DNA from: Saccharomycopsis fibuligera x Saccharomycopsis cf. fibuligera
Taxonomy: Eukaryota; Ascomycota; Saccharomycetes; Ascoideales; Saccharomycopsidaceae
Direction of reading: 5' to 3'
Assembly (NCBI GenBank): GCA_001936135.1
Contig: CP012817.1
Location: 1,364,001 to 1,428,000, forward strand
Length of the DNA stretch: 64,000 nucleotides
This document shows, one piece after another, positions 1 through 8,212 of the stretch. The translations under genes were made by a program, and so were the position numbers. Each line of letters starts with the position of its first letter. Position 1 is the stretch's first letter. The notes beneath the pieces are model-generated. The model was not told where the DNA came from. It did not search any database and was given only the letters and a program-made list of their open reading frames with translations.

Positions 1-615
1 ACGCTTGAGCACCGGGTGTAACGACATTCTTTTCAAAAAACGGTTAAGTGAGTTTGCTCTTTTGCTGGTGAAATCGTGACCGAATCTGTCGCCCTTCAAG
101 TATTCTAGTCTTTGTTTATCAGGCAACGGCGGCATAGCGCACGCAGGATAGTCGTTCAATAGACACTGATATAGAAAGTAAAAGTCGGAAAATCTGCGTC
201 TTACTTTCAATCTAGTAGACTTGAATACGGGGCTGTTGGTATGTGTTTCAATTAAGTATGAGATGTAAGCGTTTTGGCCGTCGCTTTCTTTTTGGGGAAC
301 AGACACTTTGGAGTTGATAAAGACTGAGTTATCATCGTCATTGGTGCTGTAAGTGTTTGGCTTTTGCTGTTGGTGTTGCTGTTTCTGTTGCTGTTGCTGC
401 TGTTGGCGTTGAGCTTGAGAAGTGGAGGGAGTCCGCGATGTTTGAGAAGGAGACACTGGGATATTTTCGGACTGAGAGGAGCTTTGTCTTTGCCTGGCAG
501 GCGAGCCAGCCGGAGAGCTCGTAGTTGTCTTGTTGCTGGCGAGGGGATCGACAGGCTTAGAACTAGTGATGGTAGAGTCTCTGTCCCAGCGGACGGAGGT
601 GAATTCGTCTTCCAT
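1..615 (-). CDS. SNX4: Sorting nexin Snx4 (Atg24), 5' part; runs off the left edge
   Basis: Phox-homology sorting nexin that binds PI3P and retrieves cargo from endosomes; with Atg20 it also serves selective autophagy. The frame is open from the ATG at 615 to base 1 (205 codons), so only the N-terminal part is present; yeast Snx4 is about 420 residues and its C-terminal BAR region lies outside the window. Residues 1-85 are Ser/Gln-rich and disordered. The PX domain then shows RRRFSDF (139-145), PPLPDK (162-167), GDRF and a run of basic residues before SLNRFLKRM, all typical of Snx4. The start codon is followed by MEDEFTSV, and no ATG lies further upstream in frame with similar sequence. The PX match is clear; the naming rests on the pattern of PX residues. 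Confidence 0.85.
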   Translation of the reverse strand, partial: MEDEFTSVRWDRDSTITSSKPVDPLASNKTTTSSPAGSPARQRQSSSQSENIPVSPSQTSRTPSTSQAQRQQQQQQQKQQHQQQKPNTYSTNDDDNSVFINSKVSVPQKESDGQNAYISYLIETHTNSPVFKSTRLKVRRRFSDFYFLYQCLLNDYPACAMPPLPDKQRLEYLKGDRFGHDFTSKRANSLNRFLKRMSLHPVLKR

Positions 616-1120
616 TGAGAAACGTTGTTGCTAGATGGAAGAGAGCAGCATAAAGAAACAGAAGAGCAGGACTTGTGCAATGGCGGTCCTGAGTGGGTGG
701 GTGTGTCAGAGTGTCGATGCCAGTAGAGCCAACGGTGCAATAGCAGTCGCCATCCATCCTCTTGATAGATTGCACTGCAGTAATCATTACTGCAATGTCA
801 TCGCGCCAGGGGCAGCTTAGCTGTGCGTCATGTGACCATGCGGGGCTGGGTGCCAGAGAGGCGGGTTGTTGAAAGCCAGTGTGCGGGAAGAAGAGGGTGC
901 GGTAGCAACATCTGACAGAAAGTGTAGTGCTGTAAAATTCTTGACGAACGTTGACACATAGAGTACAGTTCGACTGTTGCTGTATGGGGAAACCCATGTA
1001 AGAGAAAACCCCGTTGGTGCTGCCACTTTAGCAGTAGGTCGTTGGCTAGGCCAAAATGTTTTCAATAAGTGCACAACAGTTAGAAGCAGCCACTAACCCG
1101 CTGGCGAGTGCATCGAAAAC
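616..1120. other. Intergenic: SNX4 5' side to tRNA-Ile
   Basis: About 0.5 kb of mixed-composition DNA holding the SNX4 promoter (read on the minus strand) and the 5' flank of the tRNA gene. Short open frames on both strands carry no recognisable domain. I see no RNA gene or repeat here. Confidence 0.5.
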
Positions 1121-1216
1121 GGTCCCTTGGCCCAGTTGGTTAAGGCGTGGTGCTAATATACGGCCCTTGCGGGCAATGTTACGCCAAGATCAGCAGTTCG
1201 ATCCTGCTAGGGACCA
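1121..1216 (+). tRNA. tRNA-Ile (anticodon AAU) with a 22-nt intron
   Basis: The acceptor arms GGTCCCT (1121-1127) and AGGGACC (1209-1215) pair perfectly, followed by discriminator A at 1216. The D arm contains AGTTGGTTAAGGC, and the T arm is AGCAG-TTCGATC-CTGCT. The anticodon stem TGGTG (1148-1152) pairs with CGCCA (1182-1186) allowing one G-T pair. The loop reads C-T-A-A-T-A (1153-1158), and A1181 completes it, giving anticodon AAT. The 22 bases 1159-1180 between position 37 and 38 are the canonical place for a nuclear tRNA intron, and they carry a stretch that can pair with itself (GGCCC...GGGC). Mature length is 74 nt, normal for this isoacceptor. Confidence 0.93.
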
Positions 1217-1223
1217 TTTTTTT
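1217..1223 (+). terminator. RNA polymerase III terminator of the tRNA
   Basis: Seven consecutive T residues directly after the tRNA discriminator base, the normal Pol III stop signal. Confidence 0.85.
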
Positions 1224-2323
1224 AACGTTCCAATCACGTATCTGCGACCCAGCAAGTACCTCTTTTGCGGTGCACCGCCTGGTGCTTTTGCCTTTTGGTA
1301 TCAGATATTTGCTCCGCCATCATAGGAGAAAATCCAGAAACAGTAAACCGGCTATCTGCTGGCCGCAGTTGTGCGCGAGCGACTCTTTCTCTTCTTGCAA
1401 GGCCGACAAGGCCGACCGAGAAACAAAAAGCAGAAAAGGGTATCTTTTATTCAGTACAGGCGTCCTAAAAAAAGACAATAAAAAAAAAAAAGAAAAAAAC
1501 TCCGAGAGAACCGACAATCTCGACAGACTCGCTGAATATCACTGCCATGCATCACAATGCCTCGCACCATTATCGAGATTTTTACCAGCATAACACCAGG
1601 CAGTCCAGGAAAACGTCCTCTATCCTCCCAGGCCGAGAGTCTGGCTCTTTGGCAGACTCCGTCCTTGCACCAAGTGCGCAGGTGGGCAGCTCCAGTCGCA
1701 GGGTGCGAAAGTGTATACGCTGACCGCGGTCGATACCCTGCCTCAGGCTCATGGCCTGGTACAGCGGCCTACAAACTCTGCCTCGACTGGGGCGGGTGTT
1801 GTTGTTGTCTTGGAGTACGAGTTTGTGTGTTTCTCTTTCCACTTTCGGTAATTACTAATGCTTGCAACGATAGCGGTAGTAGTGCTTTGATTTGGATAGC
1901 GAAAGTAGCCTTCGTCGCTGTCCGCTGTCCGCCCATTAGTCAGCGCTGAGCACAGCGGTTGCAAGCAGCAGTTAACTAGAACCCCAGCAAGCGTAGGATT
2001 CCGAGACGCTCGTTCGCATTTGCTCGGACGGAACAACCGCCGCCCATCGCCAACCAGATTTTTTCCTCAGTTTGCCATCCTCCTCCTCCCTGTATTTAAC
2101 CACTGCCGGCTGCTGCTTTTCCCGCAAGTGCTGCTTCTGTCGACTCTTTTCCAGCAAGTCCCACCCCCTTTGACGTCTCGATTGAGCTCTGCTTCGCTCT
2201 GACCATATCGATTCAGATTATCAGTACACAATTGACTGCTGATCGAGCTCTTTCCACTTGTGCGACACACTCAGCTCGTCCTCGTACTCCTCGTACTCCC
2301 AGAGATCAATACCGCCGGTACAA
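1224..2323. other. Intergenic: ZWF1 promoter region
   Basis: About 1.1 kb with an A-rich patch near 1468-1498 and CT-rich DNA nearer the gene. A TATA-like TATTTAA lies around 2093. Frames open here on both strands have no domain and poor initiation, so I call no gene. The ZWF1 frame stays open for at least 22 codons upstream of its ATG, without an in-frame ATG in that stretch. Confidence 0.5.
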
Positions 2324-3832
2324 ATGCCAAAAAGTTTTGATAAGAACACAGTCATTGTGGTCCTTGGCGCCTCTGGCGACTTGGCCAAAAAGAAAACGTT
2401 GCCGGCCCTCTTCGGCCTCTTCAGAGAAAACGAATTGCCGTCGCCGGTAAAGATCATTGGCTACGCCAGATCCAAGCTTTCCACTGAAGAATTCCACGAC
2501 AAGTTCAAGGGCAACTTGAAAACCAACCCGGGAGACAAGGATGCCCAGTCGAAGATCGCCCAGTTCTTGAAGCTTACAGAATACTTGCCTGGCAGCTACA
2601 CCGATGCTGCCGCGTTCCAAGATCTCGAAAGCAAGATCCAGCAGTACGAAAGACAACAAGAAGTTGCTGCCCCCCAGAGAATTTACTACTTGGCTTTGCC
2701 GCCATCAGCCTTCACGGACGTTGCGGGCAACTTGCGCAAGTACAACCACCCGCCTAATGGCTCCGTTAGAGTGGTGGTGGAAAAGCCCTTTGGCCATGAC
2801 TTGGAAAGTGCCAGGGACTTGCAAAAGGCTTTGGCTCCGCTATACAAGGAAGACGAACTATTCAGAATCGACCACTACTTGGGGAAGGAGCTTGTCAAGA
2901 ACTTGCTTGTGTTGAGATTCGGCAACGAGATTTTCAATGCGTCGTGGAACAAAAACCACATCCAGTCTATTCAAATCACCTTCAAGGAACAGTTTGGCAC
3001 CGAGGGCAGAGGCGGCTATTTCGACAACATCGGCATCATCAGAGATGTGATGCAGAACCACTTGTTGCAAGTGTTAACCTTGCTCACTATGGAAAGACCA
3101 ATCAATTTCGAGCCCGAGTCCATAAGAGATGAGAAGGTTAAGGTGTTGAAAGCCATTGCCCCAATTGACGTCAACGATACTCTTATTGGCCAGTATACCA
3201 AGTCTAGAGACGGTGAAAAGCCTGGTTACTTGGACGATGACACCGTCGATCCAAATTCCAAGTGCGCTACCTTTGCCGCCATTGGATTCAAGATCGATAA
3301 CGAAAGATGGGACGGCGTGCCTATTGTTATGAGAGCCGGCAAGGCGTTGAACGAAACTAAGGCAGAGGTGCGCATCCAATTCAAGCAGGTTGCCAGGGGC
3401 GTTTTCAACACCATTAACAAGAACGAGTTAGTGTTGCGTATCCAACCACAGCCTGCCATTTATCTCAAGATCAACTCCAAGACTCCGGGGCTCAGTAACA
3501 AGACCACTATCACCGATTTGGATTTGACTTATAGTTCCAGATACAGCGACTTCTGGATTCCCGAGGCTTATGAATCGTTAATCAGAGACGTCATCCACGG
3601 CGAGCATTCCAACTTCGTCAGAGATGACGAGTTGGAGATTTCCTGGGCTCTCTTCACTCCATTATTGCAGGTTTTGGAAAGCGAGAAAGCGCCAAAGCCG
3701 GTGCCTTACCACTACGGCGATCGCGCAGTGGCTGGTTTGGATGACTTTTTGACCAAACATGGCTACGAAATCCAGAATAAGGACGCTTATCAATGGCCAG
3801 TCACCAGACCAGATATCTTGGAGAAGATTTAA
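2324..3832 (+). CDS. ZWF1: Glucose-6-phosphate 1-dehydrogenase
   Basis: Cytosolic enzyme that oxidises glucose 6-phosphate to 6-phosphogluconolactone with NADP+, the entry step of the oxidative pentose phosphate pathway and a main NADPH source. The protein is 502 residues from the ATG at 2324, against 505 in S. cerevisiae. The NADP-binding fingerprint GASGDLAKKK is at residues 15-24; the substrate/active-site signature RIDHYLGKE is at 181-189 with catalytic His at 184 in DHYLGK. Downstream blocks VVVEKPFG, FDNIGIIRD and MQNHLLQ are all conserved. The frame continues upstream from a TTG at 2258, but the residues there are Ser-rich and unlike the family, so the ATG at 2324 is chosen. Codon use is strongly biased (TTG leucines, AGA arginines), as expected of a highly expressed gene. 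Confidence 0.97.
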   Translation: MPKSFDKNTVIVVLGASGDLAKKKTLPALFGLFRENELPSPVKIIGYARSKLSTEEFHDKFKGNLKTNPGDKDAQSKIAQFLKLTEYLPGSYTDAAAFQDLESKIQQYERQQEVAAPQRIYYLALPPSAFTDVAGNLRKYNHPPNGSVRVVVEKPFGHDLESARDLQKALAPLYKEDELFRIDHYLGKELVKNLLVLRFGNEIFNASWNKNHIQSIQITFKEQFGTEGRGGYFDNIGIIRDVMQNHLLQVLTLLTMERPINFEPESIRDEKVKVLKAIAPIDVNDTLIGQYTKSRDGEKPGYLDDDTVDPNSKCATFAAIGFKIDNERWDGVPIVMRAGKALNETKAEVRIQFKQVARGVFNTINKNELVLRIQPQPAIYLKINSKTPGLSNKTTITDLDLTYSSRYSDFWIPEAYESLIRDVIHGEHSNFVRDDELEISWALFTPLLQVLESEKAPKPVPYHYGDRAVAGLDDFLTKHGYEIQNKDAYQWPVTRPDILEKI

Positions 3833-5095
3833 AGTAGTTTTTTCTAATCATAATTCAGCTTAATTTTACCCTAATAAACGAAAATATGGCAGCCCTGCTT
3901 TGTAATTACGCGAGAATATACGATTTTTCTGTTCTACACGTTGCGAGTCCCAAAGTGCGGTTGGCCCACCAGGTTGCTGCTGTGCACTAGACATACCAGG
4001 CTATCTGCACCAGGCTATCTACTTGGACAGCAGTTTCCTAATCCGGCAAGCTGCCGTAGCTACAAACAACCTTATAAACAGATTCGAGCATCTCAACTAG
4101 ATGTCCGGAATTACAAAGCCGCGCTCTTGCTTTCTTGGTGCCTCTGCCCGGACCCCTATCGTGCTTTGTGTGCTGGCCAAAGTCGCTGTCCCTCCAGCTG
4201 TCCCTCCAGCTGTCAAGGTAATCATCCTGCTTCAGACATATGCCTCAGCTTGTACTCTTGCTATGTGATCGATCACGTGCACCCTCCTTGTTTATGTTAT
4301 TGGCTTGTTGCCACATCGGGTGCTGCGCTAGCTAATGCTGTTGTAGGATATTTTCTATTGCAGTTGTGCTGTTATTACTTAAAGCATTTAGTGTGTTTTG
4401 CGCTTGTGCTATGACAGACACAGCAAGGCATACGCTGTAGATAACTTGCTTCCTTTCTTCTCTGTCTGTCTGTCTGTCTGTCTCGCACAGTACCGGCACT
4501 CCGTCTAGCGCTGACAACAAATAAGCGCCGCCGTCATTCTGCTTTTTTTTCGCTCTGTTTTTCCTGCGCGGATTCTCGCTTTTTCCTTTTTCTTTTTCCT
4601 TTTTCTTTTCCTTTCCTGATTCTCAGTTCCAAGTCGACCAGCCACTACAGCCGTGAAGTTGTGCAACTGCAATCAATCGTCGTAAACCAGTATAGTTCTC
4701 CACCTCCAGGAGTTCTCTGTGTCAACACCAGCTATCTCTATTCAGCCTAGCTTTACCAAGTCGCCCACCCGCTCAAGTGAGACCACTGCGAACGCTGCTG
4801 CGGGATTATCACGACGTCTTTTTTTTTTTTTTTTTTTTTTTTGTTTTTGTTGTTTTTGGTCATCCATTTCTCCTTTTTCTGCCGCATTTCAGTTGCCAGC
4901 TTGCACCTTTACTCTTCCATTAACCAACAATATACACGCTAGCTACAAAGCACCTCCTGTTCCCAGCTGCCATAAGAAAAAGAAACAGAAATAGACTCGC
5001 ATTCTCTTCATTAGACATAGTGTTATTCACTCTATAAAACACTCCGATACTATACCACAGAATATCCAACCTGTCACACTCAACGTTGCTATAGC
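3833..5095. other. Intergenic: ZWF1 3' side and long YCK3 leader/promoter
   Basis: About 1.26 kb. It holds two short tandem duplications (12-mer at 3995-4006 repeated at 4009-4020; 12-mer at 4186-4197 repeated at 4198-4209), a perfect palindrome overlapping a CACGTG site (4265-4279), a CTGT microsatellite near 4460-4483, a pyrimidine stretch of TTTTTC-type repeats at about 4550-4620 and a T run of about 24 at 4819-4842. No convincing gene. Confidence 0.5.
4265..4279. promoter_or_regulatory. Palindrome GTGATCGATCAC overlapping CACGTG
   Basis: A perfect 12-bp palindrome (4265-4276) is immediately overlapped by the E-box CACGTG (4274-4279), the core bound by Cbf1/Pho4-type bHLH factors in yeasts. 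It lies about 0.8 kb before YCK3 and 0.43 kb after ZWF1. Function is inferred from motif only. Confidence 0.35.
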
Positions 5096-6565
5096 ATGTC
5101 GTCCAGCAACCAAGGTCTCAACGGCAACGTCGTGGGCCTTCACTTCAAAATAGGCAAAAAAATCGGCGAAGGTTCCTTTGGTATCATTTTTGAGGGTATC
5201 AACTTACTAACCAACCAACACGTCGCCATCAAGTTTGAGCCAAGAAAATCAGAAGCCCCTCAACTCAGAGACGAATACAGAGCTTATAGAATCCTCCATG
5301 GCTGTGCAGGGATCCCTAACGCTTACCATTTTGGCCAAGAAGGCCTACACAATATTTTGGTGATCGATCTACTCGGGCCTTCTCTTGAGGATCTTTTTGA
5401 ATGGTGTGGCAGAAAGTTCTCCACCAAGACCACTATCCAAGTTGCTAAACAGATGATTTCTAGAGTTCAATCCATACACGAGCGCAACTTGATTTATAGA
5501 GACATCAAGCCAGACAACTTTTTGATTGGGTTGCCTAACACTAAGGAAGCTAACTTGATTCATATCGTCGACTTCGGTATGGCGAAATACTACAGAGACC
5601 CAAGATCCAAGCAGCATATCCCATATAAGGAAAGAAAGTCGCTTAGCGGGACCGCTAGATATATGAGTATCAATACTCATTTGGGAAGAGAACAGTCAAG
5701 AAGAGATGATTTGGAAAGTTTGGGCCATGTCTTCATGTATTTCCTCAGAGGGTCATTACCGTGGCAAGGGCTCAAGGCGCCAACAAACAAGCAGAAGTAC
5801 GAAAAAATTGGTGAGAAAAAACAAACCACCAACGTTACCGATTTATGTCGAGGTTTCCCTGATTCGTTTGCCGAGTACTTGAAGTACGTCAGACAGCTTA
5901 GATTTGACGAGACCCCGGATTATGAATACTTGAGACATTTAATGGATAAAGGATTGGAACAGATTGGAGAAAAAGAAGACGGCCATTATGATTGGATGGA
6001 TTTAAATAACGGGAAAGGCTGGGATTACACCATAAACAAAAAACCAAATTTACACGGTTACGGTAACCCAAACCCAAGAAACAGTAGACCTCATCATCAT
6101 AGTAGTAACAATAATCATAGACCAAGTCAAGTTCCAACTAATAAACCTCAGTATCCAAACACGAACTCAAGATCTCACCCAAGCATTCAGCAACAGCAAA
6201 TACAAAAGCAACAACAAGCTCAACAGCATCAAATGCAACTGCCTCAATCACAACAGTATCCCCAACAGGTGGGCGCGGCTAGAGCTCCAATCAATGGCAA
6301 TTACAAGTCATCGTCTCCAAACATTAATAATACTAAAGCTTACAATTTGTCTGCTCCAAATTACGCTAATTCTGGATCCCCACACTTACAAAACCAAAAT
6401 AATGCAAGTAGTGGGAACTTGTACGGTAATACGAATAACAAAAATGATACTACTAGACAACAGCAGATTAGAGAAAATTTGCAACCGGTAAACGATAATG
6501 GAGACATTGATTCAGTTAACTCAGCAGAAAAAAATATTTTTCAAAAACTTTGCTGTTGTGGTTGA
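5096..6565 (+). CDS. YCK3: Membrane-anchored casein kinase I, Yck3-like
   Basis: Ser/Thr kinase of the CK1 family, 489 residues. The kinase domain covers about residues 14-300: glycine loop KIGEGSFG, ATP-binding Lys46 (VAIKFEPR), catalytic loop YRDIKPDN with Asp136, DFG at 159-161 and the CK1 signature SLSGTARYMSINTHLG. Wording such as EWCGRKFS, RRDDLESLGHVF and GHYDWMDLN is closer to S. cerevisiae Yck3 (vacuolar, acts on HOPS and fusion factors) than to Yck1/2. The tail from about 310 is Gln/Asn-rich and ends in CCCG, a cysteine cluster suited to palmitoylation, as in Yck proteins, though Yck3 ends in a longer Cys cluster. Start codon context is AGCATGTCG. The CK1 call is firm; the choice of Yck3 over Yck2 is likely but inferred. 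Confidence 0.85.
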   Translation: MSSSNQGLNGNVVGLHFKIGKKIGEGSFGIIFEGINLLTNQHVAIKFEPRKSEAPQLRDEYRAYRILHGCAGIPNAYHFGQEGLHNILVIDLLGPSLEDLFEWCGRKFSTKTTIQVAKQMISRVQSIHERNLIYRDIKPDNFLIGLPNTKEANLIHIVDFGMAKYYRDPRSKQHIPYKERKSLSGTARYMSINTHLGREQSRRDDLESLGHVFMYFLRGSLPWQGLKAPTNKQKYEKIGEKKQTTNVTDLCRGFPDSFAEYLKYVRQLRFDETPDYEYLRHLMDKGLEQIGEKEDGHYDWMDLNNGKGWDYTINKKPNLHGYGNPNPRNSRPHHHSSNNNHRPSQVPTNKPQYPNTNSRSHPSIQQQQIQKQQQAQQHQMQLPQSQQYPQQVGAARAPINGNYKSSSPNINNTKAYNLSAPNYANSGSPHLQNQNNASSGNLYGNTNNKNDTTRQQQIRENLQPVNDNGDIDSVNSAEKNIFQKLCCCG

Positions 6566-6840
6566 GTGTGCTCTCAGAGCAGAATCCTCAATTTCTTGTT
6601 TTTTTTCCTTTTTTCGTTCTTTTGTTTATTTGAAAAATTAATTGTGTCTTTTTTTGTTATTATTGTCATGTGGTTTAGTGGTTTTTTTCTTCATTGTCGA
6701 ATTCATTAAGTTAATGAAGTGATTTGTATTTCTATCTTGCTTTTTATTTTGTTAAGTTTTCCTTCTTTTTATCTGATTTCTGTTTCATTTTACCTGATTT
6801 CTGCTTCATTTTATCTTTTTTTTGATGTTTTTTTTCTCTT

Positions 6841-6873
<33 letters not shown>

Positions 6874-8036
6874 TCAATTTTTCTTTCTTTTTTTTCGTAT
6901 TTAAATTTTGTTTAATCTTAGTTTCTTACTTCATTTTCTTAATTCTTCTAAATCATTAGATGCATGTATATCTATATTTTATAATAACTGTACTTTATAC
7001 TTTTTTTCTAAAGTGGCTATCATATAATTGGTGATTGTCCCTGTAGTTCTTTAGCTTTATGTTTTTTTTTTTTTTTTTTTTAGTTTTTTTCCTGCTGTTT
7101 ATATTCGACTCGTAATCTTATAGTTAGCGTTTATGCGCTTACGAGCTACTATCCCTCCAAGAGTATAGTTGTACAATTAGCTGTCTTTCTAGATACGGGA
7201 AACTCTCGACCCTACCCACGCATGGCCATAGTCTTCGATACAAGATCATGATTTCTTTTTTGATAACAAGTGTTGAAAAGATAGCTGATCATAAAGAAGA
7301 TCCCCATGGAACTTAATTCTTATATGGGGCCGGGCGTCTATCTACATGTTTGCTTGCACGGACTCTGTGAGCTTTAATGCTTAAAATAAACGGATCTTCC
7401 TAAATAGATTCTTTCCAGAAACTTGTATCTGGAACCGACCACTATAGATATAGAATGAGTTCTTTATACTTAAACTGTAAAATGAAAAAGGGATATCTCC
7501 CTTGGATTATTTTTAATGGCACTCATTTGGCAAATAACATTGCATTAAAAAGTGCTCTCTTACTTTTTTCATTTTTTTTTATTTTTTCAATATTTTTTAT
7601 TTTGCAAATGCAGCGAAAGTAAAATGTATCTATTTTGAAAACAGAAATGACAAAAAGCAACAATAAGAAACGTTTTTAGAAAAATGAAATGATACAATAA
7701 AAAAAAAAAAAATAAAAAGATATTTGAGTAAGTTTAAATAAAAAAAAACGTATTAAGAGTTAAGAGACCAAAATGTGCATCAAATGAAGAGAACAAGAAA
7801 AATTGTAACACAAAAGGAAGCGAAAAATTAAATATAAAACAATATTAAAACAAGAATAATAATTGTACACTTGAAAAAACAAGCAAAAAGTAAGAAAAAA
7901 GAAAAACGGCAGCAAAAGGTCAGCAAGATGACAAAAGGTATTAATCCAAGACTGAAGCAAACACTAAAAATTAAAAAATACGATTTTTAGAAACTTGCAA
8001 CAGTGCAGAACCTTGAGGAAATTAATGAGGAGATGA

Positions 8037-8067
<31 letters not shown>

Positions 8068-8212
8068 CAGTAACAAATGTTCAAACAAAAATATGTAATC
8101 AAAAGTTAACTCTTAGTTAAAATCAAAGTTCATACAACAGGTAGAATTTTTTTGCATCAATTGACAATTTCTTCCTTTGTCCACACAGATTTTTTTTTTC
8201 TCAGTTCAAATT
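6566..8212. other. Long convergent intergenic region between YCK3 and CNH1
   Basis: About 1.65 kb between two 3' ends, unusually long for a convergent pair in a yeast. It is very AT-rich, with T runs at about 6847-6872 and 7063-7081 and an A run of about 28 at 8040-8067. A less biased patch at about 7130-7480 looks different from its surroundings but gives no convincing tRNA, snRNA or open frame by eye. Confidence 0.5.

Noticed and set aside
1557-1949. 130-codon frame upstream of ZWF1
   Set aside because: No domain, no codon bias like neighbouring genes, overlapped by an equally long antisense frame.
2258-2323. N-terminal extension of ZWF1 from a TTG
   Set aside because: Ser-rich, non-homologous, no ATG; the family start is at 2324.
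7130-7270. Possible Pol III RNA gene (TTCGA near 7216 and a T-rich end)
   Set aside because: No A box, no acceptor pairing, and the B-box match is poor.
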